A DNA stretch of 64,000 nt from Laguncularia racemosa (GCA_037954665.1 JBBMOL010000057.1:868001-932000); one strand, 5' to 3'. Counted from the stretch's first letter, positions 1 to 14,531 are shown. The notes: generated by a model not told the origin, from the sequence alone. Numbers and translations are program-made.

Positions 1-3000
1 CATTATCGATTGATGCTGTTGCTTCATCCAGGACCAGTATACGGCTTCTCCTTAACAATGCGCGTCCTAGACAGAATAACTGTCTTTGTCCCATGCTCCA
101 GTTTGTGCCATCTTGTACAACTGCAAATTTGTTTGTTCATTTAGTAGGAAGAATGCTGAAATGATCAGGTCTTATACCACATTACGCCAACCCGAAAAGG
201 CTTAGTAGAATGTTGGCAAACAAAATTTGCATGGCCTAAAGGGTGTTCTATCTATCTCCGTTTTAGTGTATGACAGTTTGTGATTGAAGCAGAAACAATC
301 GGAGCACCGTTTGAAGACAGGAAATTTTTCATCTAGTGTCGACAGTCAAAACAAATTCCTTGATTAAAACCGTAATCTGACAACTATGAAAATTTAGAAC
401 TAGATCACAGAAGTACCTTACGTACAGGATAATAAGCTTTTGTTAGTCTACTCCACTTACCCAGTGAATCAAGCCCCTTTTCTTTCTGTTGTATTGTCTC
501 TCTAAGCTGGCATTTTCCAAGAACCTTGGGAAACACAAGAAATTTAAATTAGGAGGGATAAGATTTCTAATCTGCGCACCGCAGATTTTGACGTTGATTC
601 TTTATGAAAATCTCTAGTGTGATGCTTGACTTTGTGCTACGTTATGATAAATAGTTCCGACTTCAGAACTTACATCCCATATTTCTTCATCAGTATGCTC
701 TGACAAAGGGTCTAGGTTGTATCTGACTGTCCCGCCAAAAAGTGTTGGATCCTGAGGAATAGTACCAAAGTGAGACCTCAGATCATGAAGTCCGATTGCT
801 GTTATGTTGATGTCATCTATGATAATCTTCCCCTCTGTTGGCTCCACTAGACGGAACAAAGTGCTAATAAGAGTTGTTTTTCCACTTCCAGTCCTGCCAA
901 CAATGCCAACTTTCTGTCCTCCTTGTATAGTGCAGGTTATCCCATGAAGAACTAGTGGTACATCAGGTCGATATCTAACCTGCATGTTGATTGCATACGA
1001 TTATCAATGTTAAATAGGTGTTTGGATGTTACATAAACAGCCCGGACCCAACAAGTATTGATAGTTTTTCGTTTTATAGTCACGACTGTGTTTCTGCTAT
1101 TTGGTCCTTGGCTGCCCCAAATTCAGTTCGAAAAATACCATTTTAACCGATAATAAACGTCCTAGTATATCCTATCTTGAGATGCATACCTATCAAATTG
1201 ATATGATTAATTCATCCTATCCATTTACTTGCCCAAATGTCCATACACAGCCACAATGTTCTATTTTTGGTAGCATGTTCCGACCTACATATTTTTATTT
1301 ACTATGATTTGTTATTAATATGCTTACCTTGAGGTCATATATATCCACCTTGCCAACAGAAGGCCAGTTTTGTGCAGGTCTGCTGTCTTCTATTACCTCG
1401 GGAGCTTCACTAGGAATATGCATGTATTGCTCAAGCCTTTCCACGGATACAATCAAATTTGATAGTAAACATTGGAACTGAATTGCGAGAACCAAGAAAA
1501 CATTGATCGAAAGACCATATGTAAGAGCCATTCCAATGAATCCTGCCATCCAGTGGTTGTCAAGCATAAAAATTAGAAACTTATTTATAGATATAAGAAT
1601 ACCAGTGTGGTATGTTAAGATAAGGCTAAGGGACAGAATAGAAATGTAGGATGCTCAAATATTTAGAAGGTAGATTATTCTCAGTCTTATTAATTCATCA
1701 GATATGACAAACTCGAAGTGTCTAATGTCGTAGCACCCTTCTAATAATCAGCTCAAACTTTTAGATGAATTTGATGGTCACATCTAGGAAACTAACCTGA
1801 GGCAGATGCTCCACGATTGAGCAAAGTGACTGCAAGGGCTGAGGATGAGAGAACAACGGCACAGGCTAATTCCAAACGTAGGATCAACCATTGATTTGCA
1901 GCAAAATTGTGGAAATAAGGATTTGCATTTGCATCAATAAGATCCAAACTTTTCAAGAAAAACCGATCTTCCAACCCAAAAGCTCTAATCGTCATTGCTC
2001 CAGCAATTGACTCTGAAAGGTGGCTTGCAACCATAGATTTGGTTGCGCCCTCAAGCCTCATCAACTCTTTCGAAGTAGCAAGATAGTATTTCTGAGTTTT
2101 AAGATCATGAAGCAGAATTGAAATTATTGATAGAGAATTTTCACTTATTTAGATCATAGAACATCAAGATCATTGAATGAGATGTATACCTGTATAACGA
2201 TGGTCAAGTATATCATGGGCGCAATGACAAATACGACTTGCCAAGTAAGAAGTGCTAGTATAAGGAAGCTGGAGTATGCAATCATTGTTGATCCGAGAGC
2301 AATGGCCATTTTGAAGGGCACATCAGTATCGATGATATTTAAATCTGAAGATACCTACAAAATTATGTGAAGATGTTAGTCTCTCATGAATACATAAAAC
2401 ATGATACATTTGATTTTCGAAATTCTTACCCGACTTAGTATCCTTCCTACGTGTTGAGTCATAAAAGGACATTGGTGCACGGAAAAGAGAGTAGATCAAT
2501 GTATTGAACATCGATTCGGATGCTCCAACCCCTAGTAGAACTGTAAAATAGGATCGAAGGAGTAGGAACAGTGCCAGTGAGACACCTATTGCAGTGTAAA
2601 CCGTGTTCAATTCCAATGTACTAATGGCAGGGTTGTTGATGTCGACAGCCATCAAACAGTTTTGTATCAACTGACCAACTATGAATATGATGTAAGAGAT
2701 AGTTGCCAAAGTGAAGTACAGGAGGCCATTCTTGTGTTTTAGATACTGTATATATGGCTTCATACCGGTGTCTCCCATCTCTCTTTCCTCTTGCTTGATC
2801 AACTGATCTCCTCGAGAGGCCTGCAGTAGTTCCTCAGTGTATATTTTTTGGATCTCTTTCTTTGAGTAATTACCTCTACCTAATGAATCTAATTCCTGGT
2901 CAAGAGTACCAGAAGTGAAGTTTTGTGCATTGACAAGCTCCCTAAATTCTGGACAGGAAGCCATCAAGTGATCATAACCTCCGGCGCCTAAGATCTCCCC

Positions 3001-5762
3001 AGATGACATCATCTGCCAAGGACACAGCCACACTTGAGAATAAGAAATTGGAAACAGTAATGCATATTAAATAGAAGTGCAATTGCCTGCTGAGTAGAAA
3101 TTCAAAACGGATATACTCACCAAAATGGAAGTGAAATTGGGGAGGAAATCAACTTGGTGGGTGACGAGCAAAACCGTCTTCTCACTTAAAGCTCCCAGGA
3201 CGTATTCCTGATGGAAACAAATGTTAATGTCTGGTGCAAATAAAATGTTTTTGTTGTAGAAAAGCCATAAAAGGTGAATACTTTAAATAAACTAGCAGCT
3301 GTATGTGCGTCAACAGCACTAAAAGGATCATCCAACAGGTATAAATCTGCATCCTGGTATAAGGCTCGGGCAAGTTGTATCCTTTGCTTCTGTCCACCAC
3401 TCAAATTGACACCTCTCTCCCCTATTTGAGTGCGTTCACCGAAGGGAAGCATCTCGATATCCTTGACTAGAGAACACCTTCGAATTGTTTCTTGGTACTT
3501 AACAGGATCCATAGGTGATCCAAATAGGATGTTTTCTTGTATAGTCCCAGTTTGAATCCATACTGTCTGACTAACATATGCAATCTTTCCGTATACTTGC
3601 ACCTGAATGTGGATTAAGGATTTCATAAGCAATTGCTTAGAATCTCATTTCGCAGGACACTACTAGAAAAAACTAACACACAGAGAGATTATCTCAAAAT
3701 GGCTTACATTCCCATTTACATGTGGAACTTCTCCGAGGATTGCAGCTAGCAGTGTTGATTTACCTGAGCCAACTGCTCCAGTGACAGCCAGTTTTGCACC
3801 TGTCTTGACCTCAAGATTTATATTCTTTAATGTTGTTCTGGTCTCGTATGACCATGAGATTTCAGATGCCTTTATTTTCATTATAACCTCAGGAACTTCA
3901 TCAGAGTCCCTGTCCGTTACATGCTCATGCTCTAATTCTGTCGCATTGAGAAAATTTATAATTCTAGACAACGAGACATTTGCTTGAACAAAAACTCCAA
4001 CTACATCTGGGACCAACCTAATATGCTCCTGAACAATACGCAAACTTGCTAAGAACGTGAACACATTACTGACTGTGAGAGGAATTCCCAGGAAGTAGCA
4101 TGCCCAGAAAGTACATGCGGGTACAAGGACTGGAGATGACCAATACAAAACCATATAGTATCCTCTTTGATCCAGAACTGCTTGCGTCCACTCTGTTTCA
4201 TCTTTCCTTAACCCCTCTATAACATTTTTGAAATGCGTCTCCCAAGCATACAACTTCAGCACCTTCATGTTAGCAAGTGCTTCTGCGATGTCCTTCAACA
4301 TATTATCTTGAGTTTCCACGAGTTTTCTTTGATATTTTTGTTGTAATTTGGCCATAGGGGAACTTAGAAGAACAGTAAAAATTATCACAACCAGCGCTGC
4401 CACCATTGCAAACCCGACCGCATAGTAGACAATGAGCAATGCAAGTACCAACTGAAGGCTTGTTGACCATATCTGATGGAACCAATATGGGAACTTCCCG
4501 ATCTGGTAAGCATCAACCAAGATATTGTTTACTATTTCACCCGGAGAGTAAGACATCTTTGCAGCATTTGAAAGACGGAGCTGCTTCTTACATATTGCTG
4601 CAGATAGAAAAGATCTCACTTGGAGGCCAATAAGTCTACACCGAAAGTTCCATTGCCTCTCTGATAATGTCTCTATGCATTTAACTAAGAACAATGCTGC
4701 AGTCAGCACATAAACCTCATACTCAAAATGCTCTTGGCCTTGTGCTACCTTAATAAAAGCCATAAGAAATAAAGGGCCAGTTGCAAGTGTCAAAACTTTG
4801 ACAAGTGCAAAGATCCCTGTGATGAGAGTAGCTTTCCGTTGGGAGTGAAATATAGCCCACAGAACAGTCGGCTTATCATATGACTCTTTCTTTTGTTTGT
4901 GCACTTCCTCCATAAACCGTGAGTAGCACGTCCCTGCTCGATCATCTTGCCTTAAAAGAGGAACATCATCTTGTTGAAGAATTTTCTGCTTACCTTTCTT
5001 CATTAATGGATTCAACCAACAAAACGATGTCTTACTGAAAAAACCTGCTTTTGCAAAAGGAGTGATGTTATCACTCCCATCATGCCTTTTGTCAATTGTA
5101 CTTGCTTCGTTTTCCAGCAAAGGCTCATAAAAGACATCATCGTTTTCTCCTTCAATATCTGGATCGCTTTGTCCCGAAAAAGCTGCGATAAGCATTAGAA
5201 TTCCTCCTGGGAATGATAAAATATCCAGTACTACTTTCATAGAAACTACATCATCAACAATGACTTCCCAAACCGATGATATGCATATAAATCCAGCATA
5301 TAATGAGGCAACCAGGGTGCAAGACTTCGGCACTGCAGCATGTCGAGAAGCTAGCTTCTTCTTCAAGCACTGTGTCAAACATAGGATCAGCCAAGTGACA
5401 CCCTGCGATAGAACCACAAGCCATTCATGCAAAGGTAAAACTGTTCCATTTGTACTAAGATTTCTGTAGACTTTCCAAATAGCAAGGCCTAAGTAACATA
5501 GACCTAAACCGCCATTCATACCGGCCATAGAAATCATAAGTGAAGTAAAATGTCTGGAGGGTGACATATTTTTCTCTGGGGATGACTTGCAAAGCAGGAT
5601 AAGTATGGAAACGAATAAAAGCAAGGAGCCGATTGCGATGACCAAGATGTGATTGGTACAAGAAAATGGATTGAAGATGCCTGGGATCTTCATGCTGCAC
5701 TCTGCTTCAGCTTGACTTAAACAGTTAGAGCTACTACAAAATGCACTCCAGAATGCTTCCAT
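1..5762 (-). CDS. ABCC10: ABCC/MRP-type ABC transporter (ABCC10-like), 3' end outside window, frameshift in exon 4
   Basis: Full-size ABC transporter of the C (MRP) family, expected to export glutathione or other conjugates across the tonoplast or plasma membrane by ATP hydrolysis. Exons read from GT-AG signals: 5762-3708, 3602-3282, 3207-3121, 3012-2430, 2354-2190, 2091-1797, 1542-1328, 979-674, 524-461, 120 to beyond 1. Exon 1 (685 codons) carries the N-terminal hydrophobic TMD0, the linker, TMD1 and the NBD1 Walker A (GAVGSGKS, about residues 662-669). Exon 2 has the LSGGQKQR signature and Walker B (LYLLDD). Exons 4-7 hold TMD2. Exon 8 has the NBD2 Walker A (GRTGSGKT), and exon 10 the SMGQRQ signature and LVLDEATASID. 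All complete exons keep phase except exon 4, whose 583 nt fit neither neighbour: near 2450 the expected S-T-x-V-G-R-I-L-S-R is split. The gene may be a pseudogene, or this may be a sequence error. The ABCC10 assignment is by remembered resemblance. Confidence 0.92.
2430..3012 (-). pseudogene. Exon 4 of the ABCC gene with an out-of-frame lesion
   Basis: This exon encodes the end of NBD1, the inter-domain linker and the first TMD2 helices. Reading from 3012 in frame gives ABCC sequence to F-Y-D-S-T (about 2450). The frame then gives R-R-K-D-T-K, while the next frame gives V-G-R-I-L-S-R up to a good donor at 2429. Exon 5 (V-S-S-D-L, from 2354) continues that second frame. The exon is 583 nt, so two bases are missing or one is extra. 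Upstream and downstream exons are uninterrupted, which suggests a recent lesion or a sequencing or assembly error. Confidence 0.8.
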
Positions 5763-8700
5763 GGTTGTTCCTTGCCGAAAAAACTATACAAGAACTCAAA
5801 CACAACAGAGAATCTTGCTGCTTCCTTTAAGATTTTACAGTAATTTATTTGTGTTCCAAATCATTTGAATGATAAATATTCACTTTACTGTCTTTTATGC
5901 TGGTCAAATGTACAAAGAGAAGGTACTCAAGTGCAGTCACAGGAGATTCATCCCTGGTTATGAAGCTTGATGAATGGAATTTGAATATCCAGACTCACGA
6001 GTGCACAGTATAGTGGAAGAATATAGAAAATAAGATGGTTCAGAATCAAGTTATATGAGTGTCTTTGAAAATAAGATGGATGATCTAAATTACTTTTCCT
6101 AAATTTATAAATCAATAGTTGATGTTAAATGGATTTTTAAAATACCTCATCACATAATCCTTATGATATCATTTTCATTGTTGCAATCTCAACTATCAAT
6201 TTCATTGAATAGCATTTTAAGAGGGTAAATTTTGAAAAATTTAGGAAAAAAAAAACAACTTTAAAGAATCCAAATTTGAAGTTAACCTATGCTCTAAGAC
6301 TTCAACTAGTAAAATATACATTATGATCTAGAACTGAGCCTATGTCCATGTTAAACAATGTTTAACCACAAAAAAGTTCTCTTTATCTTAAATATAACTA
6401 AAATTACTCTTTTTTTTTAATGGTACGGTCATTTTTTTTTCTTTTTTGAGTTTATTCTATTCTTCCCTCCAAGCCAACTATAAAGATTCAATTGTGTTTG
6501 TTTGGAAATTTTCTCACATGAAATTAGAAACAAAATCATATTTGTAATTCAGGTTGATTTATGGATTGATTTGATTTCATCTAATTTAATATCCACCTCT
6601 AAATTTTGTTAATGAATCTATTGAGATCTTCTTGTGATAAATCACCAAAAAGTCATTTTAAGTAGTAAAACTAACATGTTTTTATTGTAATATCAGCTAT
6701 TTACATTTATTTTTTGCATATTTAAAATCAAGTTTATTTTCAACTGTATTAAATATTCTTACTACTTATCAAAATACTAAAGGTCTAACTTCTTTTAAGC
6801 CTTTAAAGAACCCAAGAAAAGTTGACTTGCTTAGTTAAATTTTCCAATTTTAGTAAAAACTAACTAGAATATCTATTTTGTATCTCATGTATATACCTTA
6901 TATAGTAGAAATACTGTTAATTTTACGATAAGAAAAAATTCTATTGATTTTAATTTAACAAAAAAATATAGGTATTTGTGGGTTTATGCTCTTTTAAAAT
7001 TTTATTAATGAATTATAATAACAATAATATGGAGTCTCGAGTAAGATAAATCTAATCTATCTAAAATTAAAATGTCAAGCATGTAATATTAATGATCAGT
7101 CCTTATAAATATATAGCTATTTAGAAGTTTCCTAAGAGGGGCTAGGATTTAAAACTTTTAACATTAAATTGAAGGTTCCTTTTTTAGAATTTCAGCATCA
7201 GTCATGTCCATCGCACGTAAGGTAGTCTAAACGAAACATCCTAACGCTCTTATATAATTTGGTGTGAATTGGGGATGAGGACCTAGCTTTTATAATTTTT
7301 AGAGTAGTTACACAAACCATAGTTTAGAGTTGAAACTGCAATTGTCTAACCTAAGAGTAATATTGAATATTTCAAATTACAAAATTTTAAGTTTTCAAAT
7401 GAAATGTATCCAAACCAGGATTTAAAAAAAAAAAAAACAAACAAACAAATAAAAAATTCAAAAAGCTAAGTATAATATATATATATATATATATATATAT
7501 TTCAAAATATCATCAATTATATGTATATGATTTTACATCTACAAAACATAACACAATAGTGGTATATAATACAAAATATTTATTTCTAAATATCATGCAT
7601 TTGTGACTCACTCCCTTTCTTCCTCTCCCTTTCTAGGATTTTTTTACTATAACACAACCTAGGGGCGATGGCCACTATATTTTGCCTGCCTACTTCAACC
7701 AATATAACCAGTATTCTTGTTGCACAACTAGAGGAAGTCTCGATTCATATATGAAGATTTACAGTTGTTCCTTCATTTGATGAATAAAGTTGCATTGGAT
7801 TCTTATTACCATATCAAGGTTTTTTTCAATGGTTTTCCGTTTTCTATTTTGTTTGACATCCCTATGTGGGACATTTTCCAGCTTGTGTAATACCTTACAT
7901 ATTTAACAATAATTAGCATCAAATTAGTAAAATAATTAAAATAAAAACCTCATTCCAAAGCTCAGTAAAATTTAAAATACAAAAAATAGATATTTTATTA
8001 GACCACTAGATAAATTTTAAGAAATCAATAAATAAAATTAAAATCATAGGTTATGATAGTTAAATAGGACTTCTGAGTATATATTTACATTCAAGATGTT
8101 TTACTTAGTTAATATATAAATTTATGTATAAAAATATTATAATTAGATTATTTAATAAGATCATTAATATATGTCTTAGATGAACCCAAAATTGGAAATT
8201 ATTCAACCAAACCTAGGTTACTCAAATATATTGCTAACTTTTCTCTCTCCCCTTTTACTGTTTCATAAACTTCATCTCTAAAAATCTCTCTAAAAACATA
8301 AACACAACTTAAGTACTTAGCTTCTCCTTTAATTTTCAAAAATCTATAACTTCCTCATACTATCTCCAAATCGAAAACCGCAAGCACGTTAAGATCCTCA
8401 TGGTTTGTGAAGAAAAAAAGGAAGTTATATAATGGAAATACTAAAGAACATGTTAAGTAGCACTCGAAGGGTAGTTAAATTAGTATCTAAATGGTAGGCA
8501 AAATAAACCTATTGTCTAGCTGGTTTAAGCTAGATCGGCTAGCTGGTAGAACCTCCACTCACTAAATTTCCATTTGCACAAACCAACCAATGTAAATTTT
8601 CACCAACCAAATGGTAAACACACCCTCTTTTATTTTGTTTTTCTTTCATTCTTTCACCCGAAGCTATCATCAACATTTAATATATAAACTCATATAGATT

Positions 8701-10240
8701 AGTTTACAATTATAACCATGAAATTGAATTGGTAAAGAAAAGTAATAAAATTAAAAAAATTAAAGTGTAAAAAGACAACTGTGTTGGATTTAGTACCCAT
8801 GACATGTGATCATCTAATGCTTATTAGTGTTTCATGGATTGAATTACTGATTGATTGAAATGTGACGAACTGTGAATGACTTGAATAATTGATCGATTAA
8901 ATTATTTAAGCATAACTTGTTTGGTCACCTCTACATAACTAATTAAGGTTTCGCTTAATTTAAGACTTGACATGCATCATGCAAGACATTACATTTAAGT
9001 TAAAGGCCATTATTGCTATATAACGCATGAAAAGTAATCATTTTAGTATTTCTAATCATCCATCTATGAATTAAGTAACTTGAGGGCTGTTGCACGTTTG
9101 TTAAAGCCCATTTAAGGGTCCTACCTATGATTTTGGGTTGAGTATTTAAAAAGAATATTTAAGGCACCTTAAGCTTAAGAGAAATTGAGTATAAGAAATA
9201 AGAAAATGAGTATAAGTTGGATACACTTGGGCACTTATGATATATGAGAATTCCCAATCTAAGAATATGAGGGTATAAACCCTAGACTTCATAGTGGTTA
9301 TTGAAGAACCACATATATTGTTCACATTGCATATAATTGTTTATGCATGGCATATGGATGACAACTTGCATGTAATTGCTTGTACTTAAGTAGTAATGAG
9401 AATATTGTACTCCTATACTGACTAATAGTTTGCTCATTTTCCTAGTGTAATTGATTATGAAAGTTATACCTAGTTGCATTACGCTGCTAAAAGAACTACT
9501 CAAGTAAGTCCTATCAAGTACTCTAAGCAAGGAATTAAAAGTAAGAAGGAGTGAATATGTTAGAATCACTTGGGAGCTATTTTGTAATATAACTTTTTGA
9601 AGTGCTTCCACTTTTGGAAATTTCTTTTGTTTATAGGCCTAATTTGTAAGAAATTCTCTTTTTAGATAAACTCACTTATCTATATATTCAAAACTTGTGT
9701 ATCCAAACTTTTTATCAAAATTTACGTGTGTGTGTGTGTGTTATGGTTGATTGAGTAGTTAGTGTAGGCACTTGGTGAGTATTTGATTATGATTAAAAAT
9801 TCAGTGGATTGTCACGATTAAGGTCCCTATGAATTATGACAATTAGATTTTATGTTTATTCTATGATTATACTAGAACTTTTTCTAAGTCCATGTCATCC
9901 TTTTTAAAAATATATATATATCCGTTCTTAAACTAGATGTTTACATTTTTTTTATTTATTAAAACCATATGTACTTGTATTTCAATGCCATTCAATAAAT
10001 CAAATTCATATTCTTTCGACACATATATATTTGGTAGTTACATAATAATCCAGATAATTATACTCTGGCCAGCAAGAAAAAAAAAAAAAAAGGATGATCA
10101 TACATATATCCTATATGGCGCCATGTTGAATATCATTATCATGCAAAAGAACTCGCAGAAAAGACACCTTAAGCAATGTTGTTTCTATCTTTTTTTAATC
10201 TTTCCTGGACTTTGTTTTACAAACTGTGCCAAAAGTAGGA
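5763..10240. other. AT-rich intergenic DNA upstream of the ABCC gene
   Basis: No gene is supported. The stretch includes the presumed 5' flank and promoter of the ABCC gene, homopolymer A/T runs, an (AT)n microsatellite at 7475-7500 and a short (GT)n run near 9725-9740. Reading frames are short and lack recognisable motifs. Confidence 0.6.
7475..7500. repeat. (AT)n microsatellite
   Basis: Alternating AT run of about 26 bases in intergenic DNA. Confidence 0.9.
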
Positions 10241-10245
10241 AAATG

Positions 10246-10574
10246 TGTTGTTTGATAACGTGAAACAAAAAGAATTGAAAGACTGTTGCAGGATATAAGG
10301 CAAAGTGTTTTACTACTGCAAGAATGAAGCAGTGAATTGCAACTGTCAGATTGTTGAGGCAAAGAATAAAAAATACTTCATTCATCGAATGATTAAAACA
10401 TGACAATATTTAAAGTTTGAAAAATAACAACCCACTAACAACATGATCAGAAATTTGCTCCACGATTACAAAGAATGAATAACTAATTCCTAAAAAACAG
10501 GGACAAACTTTGACACAATCAACTTTTTTAAAAAACGTGTGGACATGTTTCAGTCCTAAAGCATTTTCATAACA
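10246..10574 (-). repeat. 3' LTR of the copia element
   Basis: 329-bp direct repeat of 14592-14919, starting TGTTGTTTGATAAC and ending TTTTCATAACA on the plus strand. It is flanked on the left by target duplication AAATG. Confidence 0.95.
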
Positions 10575-10593
10575 CTCCTCCTTGCTTTAGGAG
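10575..10593 (-). other. Polypurine tract of the copia element
   Basis: Read on the minus strand, a purine-rich stretch (AAGCAAGGAGGAG) directly abuts the 3' LTR. This is the expected position for plus-strand DNA priming during reverse transcription. Confidence 0.8.
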
Positions 10594-13500
10594 TTGCAAA
10601 CACCAAGTCTTAACCTCAGGAACTCGAACTTGCTAGCAAGCAGCGGTTTGGTTAAAATGTCTGCAACTTGATCTTCTGATTTGCAGTAGACAAGAATCAC
10701 ATCTCCTTCTTTCTGTACTTCCCTTAGGAAGAATAACTTGATGTTAAAATGCTTAGTCTTCCCATGAAACACGGGATTATGAGAAATAGCAATAGCAGCT
10801 TGATTGTCAACAAGAATCTCTGTGCTTTCCTTCTGCTCCAGATCAAGATCAAGTAAAATTTTCCTCATCCATAAAGCTTGATTAACAGTAGCTGTTGCAG
10901 CAATAAACTCTGCTTCAGTAGTGGATTGAGCTACAGTTTCTTGTTTCCTCGAGCTCCATGAGAAAACACCAGAGCCAAGAGTGAAACAGTAGCCTGAAGT
11001 GCTTTACATATCATCAATGGAACCTCCCCAATCACTGTCAGAAAAACCAACCAGCTTGAACTCCTTGCTCTTTGTGAACTTAACGCCAAAATCACTTGTG
11101 CCCTTAATATATCGAATTACTCTCTTTGCAACCTTGAGATGTAATTCACTTGCACAGTGCATGAATCGAGACAAAATACTTACAGTATTCAAAATATTAG
11201 GCCTTGTTACTATGAGATACATCAAGCAACCGATCAAACTCCTAAAATTTCCTTCATCAACTTTGTCAGCACCATCTTCTTTGTGCAACTTCTCTTTTTG
11301 ATTCATTGGAGTGCTTGCTGCTTTACATTCCTCCATCTGAAACTTCTTCAGTATTTCCTTTGCATACTTCTTCTGACAGATGAAAACTTCACCTTGCCCT
11401 TGCTTGATTTCCATGCCAAGGAAATAGGACATGAGCCCGAGATCTGTCATTTCAAACATCTTCATCATCTCCTGTTTGAAATTTTGAATATCTCTGCATT
11501 GTTTCCTGTAACCAGTAGGTCATCAACATACAGTGAAACAATAAGAATGTCAGTACCATTGTGCTTGATATACAAGGTTATTTCTGATGGACTTTTCACA
11601 AATCCTAAGTTCAGCAAATGTTCATCAATTTTGCTATACCAAGCTCTTGGAGCTTGTTTTAGACCATAAAGGGCCTTCTTGAGAAGATAGACCTTCTCTC
11701 CTTCATCTTCCTTCACAAATCCTTCGGGCTGCTCAACATAAATTTCTTCCTGTAAGACACCATTTAAAAAGGCTGATTTGACATCCAACTGAAACACTTT
11801 CCAGCCCTTTTGTGCAGCTATTGCAAGCAGTAACCTGATTGTGTCTAATCTAGCAACTGGAGCAAACGTGTCAGAGTAGTCAACACCAACGATTTGGGCA
11901 TACCTTTTAACCACAAGCCTGGCTTTGTGCTTGTTGATTGAGCCATTAGCGTTAAGCTTGGTTCTAAACACCCACTTTACTCCAATTACCTTCCTGTCTT
12001 GAGGTATGTCTACAAGGATCCAAGTCTGATTCCTTTCTATCATTGATAGCTCCTCCTCCATTGCAGCTATCCACCTTTGATCCTTTTTTGCTTCAACATA
12101 TCCGGCAGGTTCACATACAGCAACATTGCACCTTTCATAAACATCTGAGAGCAACCTTGTTCCTCTTACGAAAGCATCATCCACTGTTTCATTTCGCCAG
12201 TCATCTTCTTCTTCGATGCTTGAACCAGAAAACTTGAGTTTCAGTTCTGCCATAGTTTGACCCTTCTTCTCTGCAACATCCCAGTTCCACTCTTCATCCT
12301 CCACGAAGTGAACATCTCTACCAACAATAATATTTCCAGTTTGTGGCTGGAAAATTTTATAGGCTTTGCTGATAGTACTATAGCCTATAAAAATACCTGG
12401 TGTAGCTCTCCTATCAAGCTTGTCATGCTTGTTCTTTGGAACATGAGTGAAACACAAGCAACCAAATACTTTAAGGAATTTTAGAGATGGTGTGTAGCCA
12501 TACCATGCCTCAAATGGTGTTTGTTCCTTCACTGCCTTTGTAGGAAGCCTGTTTTGAAGAAATACAGCTGTATTTGCTGCCTCTGCCCAAAACTTCTTTG
12601 GTAAATTCTTCTCATGTAGCATGCATCTTGACATCTCCATGATGTATCTATTTCTCCTTTCGCTAACTCCATTTTGCTGAGGAGTATAAGGAGCTGTAAG
12701 CTGATGCTCTATGCCTCCATCTTCACAAAACTTGTCAAATTTTGCTGAAGTGTACTCCTTCCCATTGTCAGACCTTACAATCTGAATTTTGCAGCCACTT
12801 TCATTCTCAACTCTTGCCTTAAACTTCCAAAAAACTTGTGCTACTTCTGATTTATTCTTCAAGAAGAAAATCCAGCACATTCTAGTGAAGTCATCAATAA
12901 AGACAATATAATAGAGACTACCTTTTAAAGAAGGTGTTCTTTGAGGGCCTGCAACATCCGTGTGGATGAGTTGCAATTTGTGAGTGGCTCTCCAGGTTGA
13001 CTTCGGGAATGGCTTCCTATTTTGCTTTCCAAACTGACATGCTTTACAGTTTGGTAGGTGATCATCAAGTTCTGGAAGATCTTCTACCATCAGTTTGGAC
13101 TTCAGTTGCAGCAGGCCTTGGTGATGATAATGTCCGAGCCTCTTATGCCATACTTCTGTGATGTTTCCTTTGGCTGGAAAAGCTAACTGCTCCTCCTCCA
13201 ATGGATTGAGTGAAAAACTCTTCCCTTTCATTTCCACTTTGAAGATTTCTTGATCAGCTGCATCTTTAATTTTGCAATATTTGTTTTCGAAAGAAACTTT
13301 GAAACCTCTTTGAATCAGTTGGCCAACACTTAACAAGTTTTGATCAATTTCAGGAACAAAAAGAACATCGGGAATGAGCTTTGTACCTGAACAGCTTGCA
13401 ATTGCAACTGTCCCCTTTCCTTTGACTGAGATATAGTCACCATTTCCAATTCTGGTTTTAGTGATATTTGTTGGCCTCAAGTCTTTGAAAAGTTCCTTAT

Positions 13501-14531
13501 CATAGGTCATATGATTTGTACAGCTACTGTCAATTAGCCAACTTTCACTTTATTTGCTGCCAGTGAAACATGTAGCCATGAACAGTTGATCATCCTCCTC
13601 TTGATCAGCAATCTTAGCCTCTTCACCATGTTGTTGGTTTCCAATTTTGCAGATTACAGCTTCATGCCCCATTTGGTTGTATTTGGTGCACTTGACGTCT
13701 GGTCTTCTCCAACATTTAAAAGGATGATGACCCTTTCTGCCACAATGTTGACACGGAGGATAGAAACCTTTCTTGACTCCTGCTTTGTTGTTGGCTGAAG
13801 ATTCTCCAGTAGGATTTTGATTTTTCTTAAAAAAACTTCTTCTTCTTCTTGTTCCTCACATTCTCATAATGCTTGGCCGGTAAGGCTCCTTCAACAGCAC
13901 CTTCTTGTCTCATAGCTCTTCTTTGCTCCTATGCTTGCAAGGCATTGAGAATTTCTACAAGAGTGATTTGAGTCAGATCCTTGGTATTTTCCAAGGCTGA
14001 AATAGATGCCTCAAATTTTTCAGGCACTGTTACAAGAATTTTTTCAACAATTCTTGAGTCCTTAAACTTAGAACCAAGTAATCTGATTCGGTTTGCAATG
14101 TCTAATAACCTATCAGAATACTCTTTAATTGATTCAGTTTCTTTCATCTTCTACAACTCGAATTCTCTAATCAAGTTTAGCACACGCATTCCTTTGATTC
14201 TTTCATCTCCCTCATACTCTGACTTGAGATAATTCCATATCTCATATGCTGACTTCAGAGTCATAATCCGAGTGAAGATGGTAGATGAGACTGCAGCGAA
14301 CAAGCACGCCTTTGCCTTTGATTTCTTTGTCTTCTTCTCTTTCTGTGATTTGATCTGCGCCATGGTAGGATTGTTTGGGAGGGCAGGAATTTCATAATCC
14401 TCTTCTACTGCTTCCCAAATATCCAAAGCTTCCATATACGCCTCCATGCGAACTGCCCAAACTTGGTAGTTGTCTCCATCAAACACCAGTGGAGAAATTG
14501 AAGAGAAACTGGAACTTGCTTCTACATCCAT
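10587..14531 (-). pseudogene. Ty1/copia gag-pol polyprotein, disrupted
   Basis: Gag begins at the ATG at 14531 (MDVEASSS). A zinc knuckle C-x2-C-x4-H-x4-C lies near 13750, followed by a second, imperfect one in which a Cys is Tyr. The protease motif near 13525 reads D-S-S instead of the usual D-S-G. Integrase shows an H-C zinc-binding part and the D, D, E core (HTD, SDNGKEY, QNGVSERRNR). Reverse transcriptase has the YVDDLLVTG active site, and RNase H lies between about 11130 and 10600. Breaks: stops at 14151-14153, 13929-13931, 13550-13552 and 11004-11006; a frameshift in a 7-T run at 13829-13835; a second near 11465, just after the RT active site. The longest open piece is 13510-11465. Confidence 0.93.

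Noticed and set aside
3658..3675. CACTACTAGAAAAAACT in ABCC intron 1 looks like a CACTA transposon end
   Set aside because: The intron is only about 105 bp and there is no matching inverted end or 3-bp duplication; treated as chance.
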